A DNA stretch of 64,000 nucleotides from an uncultured Eubacteriales bacterium (GCA_934728355.1 CAKVEA010000002.1:1-64000); one strand, 5' to 3'. Positions 26,498-34,360 are shown, counted from the first letter of the stretch. Program-made: numbers and translations. Notes: generated from the letters alone by a model not told the origin.

Positions 26498-27361
26498 TTA
26501 GCCTCCATAATTTTCTAAATTCATATAAACAATGTCATGATGTGCTTTTCTTTTTTCCTCGGGAGGCAACTTCATGTAGTCACCAAATGCAATTTTAAGA
26601 TAACTGTCGTATCCAACCGGAAGAGGCATCAAAAGACCTTCAAATTCTTTAAAAACAGCACTATCAAATATTTCTTTAGGATACTCATTTTTCATGTAAT
26701 GAGGTCCTGCACAAAGCTCGGTAATATATTTAGAGTCCGAAATTTCATACTTACTCATTTGTTTTTCGGCAAACTTCCAAATTTTGTACTTAAGATTATC
26801 ACCAGGAACAATCGAAAGGAGAAATTTCGAAACTGCAGAAACAAGTTTACCGTGATTAACCGGTACCATTTTTGAACAATAAAGGGAAAAAATCATGCTG
26901 TAAATCATTTGCATTTTCCTTTTTATTCCTCTGGGAGCACAACCATCAAGTGGAAGTACATCCATCATTACACCTTTATGTCCATCCTTACCTTTTTGCC
27001 ATGGGCGAATAACTTCAGTTTGATTGTCAACAATAGTCGTCATTACATTGCCTATAAATTCATTTTTATTAGTTCTTAAACATGAATATTTTTCTTTATC
27101 TGCATATTTTTCCCAAAGAATAGGCAACTTTTCATAGTCCTTTCTTGGCATAAAAACATCTACATCGTCGTCCCAAGGGATAAACCCTTTATGTCTGATT
27201 GCACCTATACAGCATCCGCCACAAAGGTAAAACAGAAGACCGTGATATTCACAAAATTTTTTAAAATACACTAAAATTTCCAAGCTTTTCATCTGTAGCT
27301 TTCTCAGCTGTTCATCGCTTAATGAAATTGGTTTTAAAGGAAAATCTTCTTCCGAATACAT
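26498..27361 (-). CDS. LicD family phosphotransferase (likely ribitol-phosphate transferase)
   Basis: A 287-residue LicD/fukutin-superfamily enzyme. LYLCGGCCIGAIRHKGFIPW followed by DDDVDVFMPRKDYE is the nucleotidyltransferase-type metal site. The start is ATG 27361 (MYSEEDFPLKPISLSD...), 5 bp after the GT2 stop with GGGGAGTG upstream; the longer open frame upstream only overlaps the GT2 gene. LicD proteins transfer phosphocholine, while their animal relatives fukutin/FKRP transfer ribitol-5-phosphate from CDP-ribitol. Next to tarI/tarJ the latter chemistry is the best inference. Confidence 0.9.
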   Translation of the reverse strand: MYSEEDFPLKPISLSDEQLRKLQMKSLEILVYFKKFCEYHGLLFYLCGGCCIGAIRHKGFIPWDDDVDVFMPRKDYEKLPILWEKYADKEKYSCLRTNKNEFIGNVMTTIVDNQTEVIRPWQKGKDGHKGVMMDVLPLDGCAPRGIKRKMQMIYSMIFSLYCSKMVPVNHGKLVSAVSKFLLSIVPGDNLKYKIWKFAEKQMSKYEISDSKYITELCAGPHYMKNEYPKEIFDSAVFKEFEGLLMPLPVGYDSYLKIAFGDYMKLPPEEKRKAHHDIVYMNLENYGG

Positions 27362-27365
27362 ATTC

Positions 27366-28355
27366 TTACCATTCACTCCCCATAAATTTAAATACACCTT
27401 TGAAAAACCCAAGTCCATATGAAAAATGAATAACAAAACATGCCCACGACAAAAGGATTTTATCAAAAAAACTTTTAAGTGATTTACTTTTAAAAGAGAA
27501 ATACAAATTAACACTCATGTATAATAGTAGCCCAAGTAAAAGCATAACCAAAAAAAATTTTGAAAACAGTGAAAATAATGAAAAAGAAACTAAAAACCCC
27601 GCGAAAGCCATAGGAACAAGCTGACTTATTCTCGGCACTTTTTTATGCTTTTTTATTACTGCTATTTTCCATACACCATAATTAAAGTACTGTTTAAAAA
27701 GCTTTGAAAAACTTTCTTTTGGATAATACTCACTTTTTATTTTTGGAGTAATAAAAATTTTTCCTCCGCTTTCTGAAATTCTCAAATTTAAATCATCATC
27801 TTCACTTCTGGGAAGTCTTTCATCATACATTCCTATCGCCATTAAATATTCTTTTTTAAAGCATCCCCACGAAACAGTATCGCAATAACCCTCAAAGTCA
27901 GGATCATAATGTTTTCCGCCTCCTAAGGCAAAAGGAGAAGAATAAGCAGCGGCAATTATTTTTTGTATATGGGTTTTCCCTTTCACAACTGTCGGTCCGC
28001 CGACATTTTGTGCATCAACAGATTTAATATATTCAATGCATTTTGAAATATAATCACTTGCATACCAAGCATGTGCGTCCATTCTTACTATATAGTCTCC
28101 AGAAGAATTTTTTATTCCTATATTCATAGCATATTGAACAGTTTTTTTATCGTTTTCCAAAAGCTTAATAAAATCATATTTTTTCAAATAAAGATTTATT
28201 ATCTCCCTTGTTTTATCATCTGAATTTCCATCCACCAAAATTATTTCTAAACAATCTTTCGGGTAGTCTTGAGATAAAAGGGAATCTAAAAAATTCGCTA
28301 TGTATTTTTCCTCATTTAAAATAGGAACAACAACCGAAACCTTTTCAAACTCCAT
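27366..28355 (-). CDS. membrane-associated glycosyltransferase family 2
   Basis: A 329-residue GT-A enzyme. The donor site is VSVVVPILNEEKYIANFLDS, then IILVDGNSDDKTREI, the metal motif RMDAHAWY, and DERLPRSEDDDLNLRI as the catalytic acidic region. Two C-terminal helices (VPMAFAGFLVSFSLFSLFSK, FFLVMLLLGLLLYMSVNLYF) anchor it. It is similar to ExoA/succinoglycan-type GT2 enzymes. It is the first gene of the 12-kb operon, 34 bp from a promoter -10 box, with GGAAGG before ATG. The sugar is unknown. Confidence 0.9.
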   Translation of the reverse strand: MEFEKVSVVVPILNEEKYIANFLDSLLSQDYPKDCLEIILVDGNSDDKTREIINLYLKKYDFIKLLENDKKTVQYAMNIGIKNSSGDYIVRMDAHAWYASDYISKCIEYIKSVDAQNVGGPTVVKGKTHIQKIIAAAYSSPFALGGGKHYDPDFEGYCDTVSWGCFKKEYLMAIGMYDERLPRSEDDDLNLRISESGGKIFITPKIKSEYYPKESFSKLFKQYFNYGVWKIAVIKKHKKVPRISQLVPMAFAGFLVSFSLFSLFSKFFLVMLLLGLLLYMSVNLYFSFKSKSLKSFFDKILLSWACFVIHFSYGLGFFKGVFKFMGSEW

Positions 28356-28388
28356 AAAAACCTTCCTTTTTAAAAAGTAACAATAAAA

Positions 28389-28417
28389 ATTATAATCGTT
28401 TTTCGGAAGTATGTAAA
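28389..28417 (-). promoter_or_regulatory. sigma-A promoter of the 12-kb polysaccharide operon
   Basis: Minus strand TTTACA (28417-28412), 17 bp, TATAAT (28394-28389). The eleven genes below it, down to 15999, have gaps of at most about 77 bp and no intervening terminator. Confidence 0.72.
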
Positions 28418-28491
28418 GTGTTTGACGATTTCTATAAAATTTACATTTTCTCTATTTCTTCAATTAAAAAATATATATTACATAGTACATC

Positions 28492-28521
28492 TTGACAATA
28501 TAAATCAAAGTATTGTATAAT
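28492..28521 (+). promoter_or_regulatory. sigma-A promoter of rpsU
   Basis: TTGACA (28492-28497), 18 bp, TATAAT (28516-28521). Transcription would start near 28528, leaving a roughly 118-nt leader with short self-complementary A/T stretches before the GTG start, possibly for autoregulation. Confidence 0.78.
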
Positions 28522-28645
28522 CATTTGCGTATATTCTTATACAAAGCAATTATTGGTTGATTATTGCACAAAAAAAGCCAAACATGCTGATATATTGTAA
28601 TATACATGTATAAAAATCCTTTTTTAGCGGATAGGAGGGAAGCAA

Positions 28646-28924
28646 GTGGAAGAACAAAAAAAATCAGTCATGAATGATTCTAACTCTGATTCTAAAGCAA
28701 CAGAAGAGTTAAATGATTCATTAAATGGTGAAAACTCTAAGCATCTTTCAAAAAAGAGCGAATCTTTGGAAAGTGCACTTCGGAAGTTTAAAAAACAAAG
28801 TTCGGGAATAATTTCCGAAATCCGTAAAAGGGAAGCATATGATAAACCCTCCGTAAAGCGCAAAAAGAAATCCAAAGAAGCACGCAGACACAAAAAGATG
28901 GGTAGATATTACGGCAACAGATAA
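28646..28924 (+). CDS. rpsU: 30S ribosomal protein bS21 with N-terminal extension
   Basis: The C-terminal 55 residues are bS21: SLESALRKFKKQSSGI, ISEIRKREAYDKPSVKRKKK, then EARRHKK. bS21 helps initiate translation on the small subunit. The GTG start at 28646 has AGGAGGGA 5 bases upstream. It adds about 38 residues rich in Ser, Asn, Glu and Asp before the conserved core, whereas bS21 is usually 57-70 residues in all. An internal ATG at 28670 would still leave an extension of about 30. The gene stands alone, without the yqeY neighbour common in Firmicutes. Confidence 0.9.
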   Translation: MEEQKKSVMNDSNSDSKATEELNDSLNGENSKHLSKKSESLESALRKFKKQSSGIISEIRKREAYDKPSVKRKKKSKEARRHKKMGRYYGNR

Positions 28925-28937
28925 TTAAATTTTAACT

Positions 28938-28965
28938 CCCCTCAAGGAATTTTATTCTTGAGGGG
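28938..28965 (+). terminator. hairpin after rpsU (weak terminator)
   Basis: Perfect 9-bp stem CCCCTCAAG/CTTGAGGGG with a 10-nt loop. No T-run follows directly, so termination is uncertain and read-through to yqeG-aroQ is possible. Confidence 0.5.
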
Positions 28966-29004
28966 TATGAATTTGTAAACTATTTTTTAACGGAGGTTAT
29001 ACAA

Positions 29005-29511
29005 TTGATCTTCTGCCCCACTTATTTCACAGAAAAAGTAACTAATATAACAATAAGTTTTTTGAAATCTGAAAACATAAACGGTATAATCATTGACGTT
29101 GATGACACTTTGGTTGCACACAAAACAAAAAATCCAGAAAAAAGTATTATAAAATGGATTAATTTAATCAAAGAAAATGATATAAAAATAATTATACTTT
29201 CAAATAATTTCAAAAATCGAGTCGAAGTCTTTGCAAAAAAAATCGGTCTACCATATATTTATCTCGGAATGAAGCCTCTTCCTTTAGGACTGAAAAAAGC
29301 CATAAAATTTATAAATACACCTATTCAAAATACTTTATTGGTAGGAGATCAAATATTTACCGATATTTTAGCTGCAAACTCACTTAAATTAAAATCTTTA
29401 CTTGTTAATCCATTGGAAGAAAAAAATAGCGGTATTTTTTTAAGATTTAAGAGATTTTTGGAAAAATATATTAAAAAAAATTTAATTTCAAATAAAAGTA
29501 TTCATATTTAA
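29005..29511 (+). CDS. yqeG: YqeG family HAD IIIA phosphatase
   Basis: A 168-residue HAD phosphatase. The nucleophile motif is IIIDVDDTLVAHK (DVDDT), motif II is IIILSNNFKNRVE, and motif III is LLVGDQIFTDILAANSL. The opening FCPTYFTEKVTNI (clostridial YqeG: P.....v.dI) fits too. The start is TTG 29005 with GGAGG 8 bases upstream. The biological substrate is unsettled; homologues include a mitochondrial phosphatidylglycerophosphate phosphatase. It is the first gene of a pair with aroQ. Confidence 0.9.
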   Translation: MIFCPTYFTEKVTNITISFLKSENINGIIIDVDDTLVAHKTKNPEKSIIKWINLIKENDIKIIILSNNFKNRVEVFAKKIGLPYIYLGMKPLPLGLKKAIKFINTPIQNTLLVGDQIFTDILAANSLKLKSLLVNPLEEKNSGIFLRFKRFLEKYIKKNLISNKSIHI

Positions 29512-29542
29512 AACTAAGTAAAATCTTTAAAGGATGAAACCG

Positions 29543-29980
29543 ATGAGAAATAAAAACGTCGAAATAATTTTAGGGCCAAACTTAAATATGACGGGAATAA
29601 GAGAAAAAAGTATTTACGGAGAAGAAACAGCTGAAAGTATTGAATCTCAAATAAAAATACATGGAGAAAAAATTGGTATAAATTGCGAAGTTTTTCAAAG
29701 TAACTGGGAAGGAGCTTTAATAGACAAAATACAGAATTCAAAAGACAATTTTGACGGAGTAATAATAAATCCCGGAGCCCTTGCTCATTACAGTTATGCT
29801 TTGAGAGATGCGATATCCTTCACAAGGATACCATTTATAGAAGTCCATATGACTCATATTTACAATCGTGAAGAATTCAGACGGCATTCTGTTATTTCAG
29901 AAGTTTGTGTAGGACAAATTACAGGATTCGGCAAAAACAGTTATATTTTGGCATTAAATGCAATAAAAGAAATAATTTAA
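29543..29980 (+). CDS. aroQ: type II 3-dehydroquinate dehydratase
   Basis: Third step of the shikimate pathway. The motifs are ILGPNLNMTGIREKSIYG (catalytic Arg and Tyr), EVFQSNWEGALIDKIQ, VIINPGALAHYSYALRDAI (active-site His), FIEVHMTHIYNREEFRRHS and VGQITGFGKNSYILAL. The usual His in QSNHEG is Trp (QSNWEG), a conservative-looking change outside the main triad. The start is ATG 29543, eight bases after AAAGGA; the ATG at 29534 overlaps that site. The length is 145 residues. Confidence 0.94.
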   Translation: MRNKNVEIILGPNLNMTGIREKSIYGEETAESIESQIKIHGEKIGINCEVFQSNWEGALIDKIQNSKDNFDGVIINPGALAHYSYALRDAISFTRIPFIEVHMTHIYNREEFRRHSVISEVCVGQITGFGKNSYILALNAIKEII

Positions 29981-29992
29981 TGAAATATTTAC

Positions 29993-30020
29993 TTGAAAAT
30001 CATTTCATATACTATATAAT
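29993..30020 (+). promoter_or_regulatory. sigma-A promoter of ireB
   Basis: TTGAAA (29993-29998), 16 bp, TATAAT (30015-30020), about 47 bp before the gene. Confidence 0.68.
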
Positions 30021-30067
30021 ATATGACTAATGGTTAAATTCATAAAATATACATTTGAGGTGACAAA

Positions 30068-30307
30068 ATGAGCGACGAAACAATAACTTTTTCACTTGAA
30101 ACAGATGTTAATTTAAAAGATATCTTGACCTCAGTATACGATTCTTTAGTTGCAAAAGACTACAATGCTATTAATCAAATAGCAGGGTATTTGCTTTCCG
30201 GAGATCCAACCTATATTACTACTCACAATAATGCTCGGAGTATAATACAAAAAGTCGATCGGTATGAGCTCCTAAAAGCACTTATCAAATCGTACCTTAT
30301 AAATTAA
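30068..30307 (+). CDS. ireB: IreB family regulatory phosphoprotein
   Basis: A 79-residue UPF0297/IreB protein, in enterococci a substrate of the PASTA kinase IreK that tunes cell-wall stress resistance. The block DYNAINQIAGYLLSGDPTYI, then THNNARSIIQKVDRYELL and KSYL are unmistakable. The phospho-threonines lie in the short N-terminus (SDETITFSLETD). Usually next to alaS and ruvX (yrrK), here it has its own promoter and terminator. GAGGTG lies before ATG. Confidence 0.95.
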   Translation: MSDETITFSLETDVNLKDILTSVYDSLVAKDYNAINQIAGYLLSGDPTYITTHNNARSIIQKVDRYELLKALIKSYLIN

Positions 30308-30318
30308 ATTTCAAAAAT

Positions 30319-30350
30319 ATGCCGTTTAAAAGCGGCATGTTTTTGTTTTA
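30319..30350 (+). terminator. intrinsic terminator of ireB
   Basis: Stem ATGCCG/CGGCAT, extended by A-T pairs, followed by GTTTTTGTTTT. Confidence 0.85.
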
Positions 30351-30358
30351 TAGATTCC

Positions 30359-30387
30359 TTGACACTTTTTAAATTAAGTGTTAACAT
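30359..30387 (+). promoter_or_regulatory. promoter with internal inverted repeat before the secreted/Nif11 pair
   Basis: TTGACA (30359-30364), 17 bp, TAACAT (30382-30387). The inverted repeat ACACTT...AAGTGT (30362-30367 and 30376-30381) spans the -35 end and spacer and could be an operator. Confidence 0.7.
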
Positions 30388-30428
30388 AATAAAATAATAT
30401 TATTTCAAAAATGCAAAAGGAGTTTTCA

Positions 30429-30734
30429 ATGTACATAAAAAGAAATTCAAAAAAGAAATTGAAACGAAAAAGCTATAAAACTTTTAGAAGGTGTATAGCT
30501 TTAAATCTTTCCTTGTTGTCTCTATCAACAAGCATTTTCCCCTATTTTCAATCAGCATATGCTTCAAACCTAAACTTAAATCCTGCTCCAAAAATAAATG
30601 CAGTTTCTATTCAGGCCAATCAAAATAACCTCTCTTTAATTTCCAAAATTATGATTGCATGGCCTTCTGTGGTTATGCGTGCTGCTTTTTTATTTAGTAA
30701 AATTTCAGGTTATAACAAATCTAAGAGTATATAA
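30429..30734 (+). CDS. small secreted protein, unknown
   Basis: A 101-residue protein with a very basic N-terminus (KRNSKKKLKRKSYKTFRR) and hydrophobic stretch (CIALNLSLLSLSTSIFPYF), likely cut after AYA. The remaining 60 residues include a second hydrophobic segment (LISKIMIAWPSVVMRAAFLF) and no cysteines. The start is ATG 30429, six bases after AAGGAG. It lies 48 bp upstream of the Nif11-like peptide gene, apparently in one transcript ended by the terminator at 31278. No family recognised; it may be a partner peptide or an exported factor. Confidence 0.65.
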   Translation: MYIKRNSKKKLKRKSYKTFRRCIALNLSLLSLSTSIFPYFQSAYASNLNLNPAPKINAVSIQANQNNLSLISKIMIAWPSVVMRAAFLFSKISGYNKSKSI

Positions 30735-30782
30735 ACAGCATTATAACCGTTAAACATTTTAATAATTTACGAGGTGATAATT

Positions 30783-31073
30783 TTGAATGAAAATTTTAAC
30801 AGTTTAATAAACACCATAACTAAAATAATAGAAAATGAAAAATTAAAAGATAATTTTAAAAAAATGAATACACTTGAAGAAGTATTTTCTTTTTGTGAAA
30901 AATATGGATTTAAAGGAAATTTTCATGAATTTGAGATAGAAATAACAAGATTACTTGCCTATTCAATAAAAAAGACTTGTGAAAGAAATCTTTCTAAAGT
31001 TTCCGGCGGTAGCAATAAATATTTCATTAACTCACCTATAAAATCTCTTTCGATGCTTACTTTATCTAATTAA
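30783..31073 (+). CDS. Nif11-like leader peptide with short post-GG tail
   Basis: A 96-residue peptide. The helical N-terminus (IITKIIENEKL-type helix, then KKMNTLEEVFSFCEKYGFKG and FHEFEIEITRLLAY) follows the Nif11/nitrile-hydratase leader pattern and ends in LSKVSGG, a double-glycine site for a C39-peptidase ABC exporter. Only 20 residues (SNKYFINSPIKSLSMLTLSN) follow, without Cys and with Ser/Thr. The start is TTG 30783, six bases after GAGGTG. No modification enzyme or exporter gene is nearby. The same leader design heads the AAA+ protein at 53331-55997. Confidence 0.7.
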   Translation: MNENFNSLINTITKIIENEKLKDNFKKMNTLEEVFSFCEKYGFKGNFHEFEIEITRLLAYSIKKTCERNLSKVSGGSNKYFINSPIKSLSMLTLSN

Positions 31074-31277
31074 ATTTCTCCAAGTGTAAGCACAATTCCT
31101 TATTATCTTATTATTTCAAAATTCCGGCTGCTACAACCAATATAGAAACCATTATGATTATTGCAACAATTTTCTAGTTTAATATTATTTGTGGAAAAAT
31201 ATTAAACAGTACAGACCAAAATAAAATTTCAAAAATTGAAAAATACTGTATATTTAAATAGTTAAGTATCATAAATT

Positions 31278-31318
31278 TACACCTAAAAACTAAAATAAGG
31301 TGTATTTTTTTATATTTT
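31278..31318 (+). terminator. intrinsic terminator after the Nif11-like gene
   Basis: Stem TACACCT/AGGTGTA with a 13-nt loop, followed by seven T (TTTTTTTATATTTT). The 204 bp before it (31074-31277) holds no supported gene. Confidence 0.85.
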
Positions 31319-31330
31319 ATAATTGAATAT

Positions 31331-31355
31331 AAAAAAAGGGCATTCGAGCCCTTTT
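31331..31355 (-). terminator. intrinsic terminator of the ATP/ADP translocase
   Basis: Minus strand AAAAGGGC-tcgaat-GCCCTTTT followed by a T-run, 6 bp beyond the gene's stop. Confidence 0.88.
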
Positions 31356-31360
31356 AAATT

Positions 31361-32893
31361 TTATAAAGAAGTTTCATTCTCTTTTATTTTTTTCTCATAT
31401 TTATCGTTTAATTTGAGAACCGCTACTATCCATATAATAACAGTACTTAAAAATGCAGATGCTATAGTAGGACTATGAGCAAGCAATCCGGAAACAGATC
31501 CCGTTACAGTCGTTAAAGTTTTCGGGAAAGAAAGTAATATTTGCTGAATAATTGAAGAGCCTGCTTTGCCTGCTCGTCCACCAATAATCTCAACTGCAGC
31601 TTGTCCTTTATTTCTTTCATTTTCATCAATAGGAAGATAAGCCATACTTTTTGTCGAATCAAACAGAGAATATTTAACCCCTTTAGCTAAAGAATCATAA
31701 ACAACTCCGCACCAAACAGCCACCACAGCAGAAGACATTCCAAAAATTGTTGCGCTTACAAATTGTTTATAAAGAATCATCGACAAAAACAATCCTCCGC
31801 CAATTAAAAACACTAATGGAGTAATAATAGCTCCTACTTTCCATGAAAACTTTCTTAAAATACCATTACTGAAAAGTATAATAATTCCGGCAAATACACC
31901 TGTACATATAGAAAGATTTCCCTGCATACTACCATACTCTGCTCTTGTAAATACTTCTTTCATGCTTGAAACCATTATTATCTCAGAGAAATTTATTGAT
32001 ATTCCATAGGATAATACTAAAACACAAATCAGCATAAAATAAGAATTTTTCATTAAAATTTTTATTCCTTCTGTAGCACTCGCTTTAACTTTTTTTGATT
32101 TCTTCTTAGATACTTTACTTTCATCATAAAGCAAAGGATCTTTTAAAACTATTTTGTTAATAAAAGTATAAATCGAAAGGATTATAAATCCTGTGACTAA
32201 AACCCCTATCATTAAAATTCTTACGTGCCCGACATCTAAATTGTTTGCATAATTTTTTACTGTAACTCCTGCTAAAATAGTTCCAAAATTAGCAAGTAAT
32301 GAAAATAACCCGAAAAACCTTTTGACTTCATTTTTCATTGTTATTCTGTTAGCAAATTGCCAGAATAAAAATGAAATTGTCATAGTTCCCCATAATTCGG
32401 AAACTATATAAAAAATAGTCAGTGGCCAGTTCGCTAAACATGTAATAAACGCTCTGAAAAATGTTGGTACATTAGATGTAATTGAAGTTATATTTTCTTC
32501 AGATAGAATTAAATAATCCAAATTGGGATAAAGTATAAATCCGTAAATAAAATAAAAAGCCATAAATGAAGAAATAGTTATATAGAATGATTTTGTTATA
32601 CCAAACTTATTCATAAGAGCAGTGAAAGCAGCAACTGTTAAAACCGCACACGGCAATACGTACCAAAATTTAAGTGCACTAACCAAACTGGCAGTTTCTT
32701 CGGGTCTCGCACCTATCCAGAGGTGAGAATTATAATGAATAAAATTATCTTTTAAATTTCTCACCAAATGATAAATAAAAACAACTCCAAACATAAGAAG
32801 ACTCATTGGTATAAATTTTTTAAGCTCATACCTATAAACGGGGAAAAACATCTCCTGAAACTTATTTAATTTGGGAATTTTACTATCAGTCAC
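31361..32893 (-). CDS. ATP/ADP translocase, Tlc/NTT family
   Basis: A 510-residue, 12-helix nucleotide transporter of the NTT family (Rickettsia Tlc, chlamydial Npt1, plastid NTT), which exchanges host ATP for bacterial ADP or imports nucleotides. Family blocks in order are HLVRNLKDNFI (K48), YIVSELWGTMTISFLFWQFA (E166), SYGISINFSEIIMVSSMKEV (E304), AEYGSMQGNLSI, LFDSTKSMAYLPIDENERNK and VEIIGGRAGKAGSSIIQQ (K443). All four charged residues known to be essential in plant NTT1 have counterparts. GTG start with AAGGAG 10 bases upstream, own promoter and terminator. Whether it exchanges ATP/ADP or takes up other nucleotides cannot be told from sequence. Confidence 0.95.
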   Translation of the reverse strand: MTDSKIPKLNKFQEMFFPVYRYELKKFIPMSLLMFGVVFIYHLVRNLKDNFIHYNSHLWIGARPEETASLVSALKFWYVLPCAVLTVAAFTALMNKFGITKSFYITISSFMAFYFIYGFILYPNLDYLILSEENITSITSNVPTFFRAFITCLANWPLTIFYIVSELWGTMTISFLFWQFANRITMKNEVKRFFGLFSLLANFGTILAGVTVKNYANNLDVGHVRILMIGVLVTGFIILSIYTFINKIVLKDPLLYDESKVSKKKSKKVKASATEGIKILMKNSYFMLICVLVLSYGISINFSEIIMVSSMKEVFTRAEYGSMQGNLSICTGVFAGIIILFSNGILRKFSWKVGAIITPLVFLIGGGLFLSMILYKQFVSATIFGMSSAVVAVWCGVVYDSLAKGVKYSLFDSTKSMAYLPIDENERNKGQAAVEIIGGRAGKAGSSIIQQILLSFPKTLTTVTGSVSGLLAHSPTIASAFLSTVIIWIVAVLKLNDKYEKKIKENETSL

Positions 32894-32961
32894 GATATAC
32901 TATCTCCTTACTGATTTATAATCAAAACATTAGTTTTTTAAAAACTGTTCTTTATGTTTTC

Positions 32962-32989
32962 ATTATAACATAAAGTCAAATATTATCAA
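32962..32989 (-). promoter_or_regulatory. sigma-A promoter of the ATP/ADP translocase
   Basis: Minus strand TTGATA (32989-32984), 16 bp, TATAAT (32967-32962), giving a ~60-nt leader. Confidence 0.72.
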
Positions 32990-33043
32990 TACTTATCCAA
33001 AAATTATTTTAATATAATATATCAATATAAAAAATATACGAAA

Positions 33044-33066
33044 CCACTGAAATCGCAAATCAGTGG
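33044..33066 (-). terminator. probable terminator after azlD
   Basis: Stem CCACTGA/TCAGTGG with a 9-nt loop, followed on the minus strand by TTTCG and an A/T-rich stretch including six T. The T-run is displaced, so strength is uncertain. Confidence 0.55.
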
Positions 33067-33099
33067 CTTCTAAGCTGCAAAAAGCTTTATAATTTTTAT

Positions 33100-33420
33100 T
33101 TATCCAACAAGCCTCATGAGCTGTTCTACAATAAAAACAATCGCAGACGAAGAAAGAGTAACGACAACTAAACTTTGCCCGAAATACGAAAGAATTACTG
33201 CAGCTACAGCACCGAAGGAAGCCGAAACTATACTTGAGGTTGAATGAAATACCTCAGGAAATGTCATTGAAGTAAGAACTGCGTAAGGTATGTATGCTAA
33301 AAAAGAATTCAAAAATTTATTTTTTATCTTATGTTTTAAAAATATCAAAGGTAGTAATTTAATAGCAAGTACTACTGCACCTAAAACAAACGCAACATAA
33401 ATCATTTTAGTGTTATCCAT
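33100..33420 (-). CDS. azlD: AzlD family branched-chain amino acid exporter subunit
   Basis: A 106-residue, four-helix membrane protein and small partner of AzlC. IKLLPLIFLKHKIKNKFLNS, then FLAYIPYAVLTSMTFPEVF is the AzlD core. The start is ATG 33420, directly after the azlC stop (ATAG-TATG), with AGGAAGG upstream; a longer frame into azlC is not used. The pair exports branched-chain amino acids (or analogues) in Bacillus. Confidence 0.9.
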   Translation of the reverse strand: MDNTKMIYVAFVLGAVVLAIKLLPLIFLKHKIKNKFLNSFLAYIPYAVLTSMTFPEVFHSTSSIVSASFGAVAAVILSYFGQSLVVVTLSSSAIVFIVEQLMRLVG

Positions 33421-33421
33421 A

Positions 33422-34153
33422 CTATGCACCTTCCTTTTCTTCTTCTGAAACCGGGAAGAGCCATGCACCAATCAAAGAAGTTACAATTGCACATATAATT
33501 ATTATCCAACCTGATGTTAAATGTTTTGTGATTACAGGAATACATTCCAAAATTACACTAAGTACAAATGCTATTAAAACCACATTCAATACAGGCTTTG
33601 ACTCTTTCGCCGCAGGTACTATAAGAGCTATAAACATTGCAAAAAGCATAATTCCAAGTGCAGAACTTACCGAATGAGGTAATAAATCATTTGCACAGAA
33701 TCCCAAAACATTACCGACAGCAAAACAAATATAAGGGATAGTTGCGACCCCAAGGAAATATTTTGATGTTATGTACCCCTTTTCCCTAACTGCTACAGCA
33801 AATACCTCATCAGTATTAAAAAATCCTACAATAATTTTTTGAAGCATACTTGTTGACGGGTGAAGTCTCTGAGAAAGAGATATAGAAAAAAGCATATATC
33901 TACAATTCATTACAAACAATGTTAAAGCATACATTAAAATTGAAGTTTCGCCGCTTTCAAAAAGTTTTATAGCGGTTGCTTGACCGGATCCGCTGTAAAT
34001 CATTACTGCCAATAACTGCGAAATAAAAAAGTTAAGACCTGCCTTGCTTGCAGCTATACCACATGCTATAGTAAGCGGAATATAACCGATTCCTATTGGA
34101 ATACCATCTTTAAGACCTCGAACATAATCATTTGAGTTTTTAGTCTTATCCAT
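33422..34153 (-). CDS. azlC: AzlC family branched-chain amino acid exporter subunit
   Basis: A 243-residue membrane protein. The signature GLKDGIPIGIGYIPLTIACG is followed by QLLAVMIYSGSGQATAIKLF, FVMNCRYMLFSISLSQRL and FFNTDEVFAV, all typical of AzlC. AGGAGTGG lies before ATG. It is translationally coupled to azlD. The 280 bp between it and the divergent HIT gene contains the HIT promoter and nothing else recognised. Confidence 0.92.
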   Translation of the reverse strand: MDKTKNSNDYVRGLKDGIPIGIGYIPLTIACGIAASKAGLNFFISQLLAVMIYSGSGQATAIKLFESGETSILMYALTLFVMNCRYMLFSISLSQRLHPSTSMLQKIIVGFFNTDEVFAVAVREKGYITSKYFLGVATIPYICFAVGNVLGFCANDLLPHSVSSALGIMLFAMFIALIVPAAKESKPVLNVVLIAFVLSVILECIPVITKHLTSGWIIIICAIVTSLIGAWLFPVSEEEKEGA

Positions 34154-34360
34154 CTATGAACCACTCCTTTTCAAAAATAATTTTAGGTCATAATTAACAA
34201 AATTGAAGAAAATCACCTAATAAAAATTTAGAATCTATATATGTACACACCAAACTTTTTTATCTCAGCGATACCTTGAAGTTCTAAATTAAAACCTATT
34301 AACCTCATTTTATCAAAAATAAGATATAAAATCAATAATTTATCCTTGTATGTTTAAAGT

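Noticed and set aside
26498..27514. Longer LicD start at 27514
   Set aside because: The extra 51 codons overlap the end of the GT2 gene in another frame and give a non-homologous N-terminus; ATG 27361 has an SD.
31110..31200. Minus-strand hydrophobic mini-frame (KIVAIIIMVSILVVAAGILK)
   Set aside because: It resembles small clostridial membrane peptides but an in-frame TAG directly precedes it, there is no SD, and the ATG is internal. At best a remnant.
34190..34340. Possible TPP or T-box-like leader before azlC (CTGAGA seen on the minus strand)
   Set aside because: Only one short motif matches; the required partner motifs are absent.
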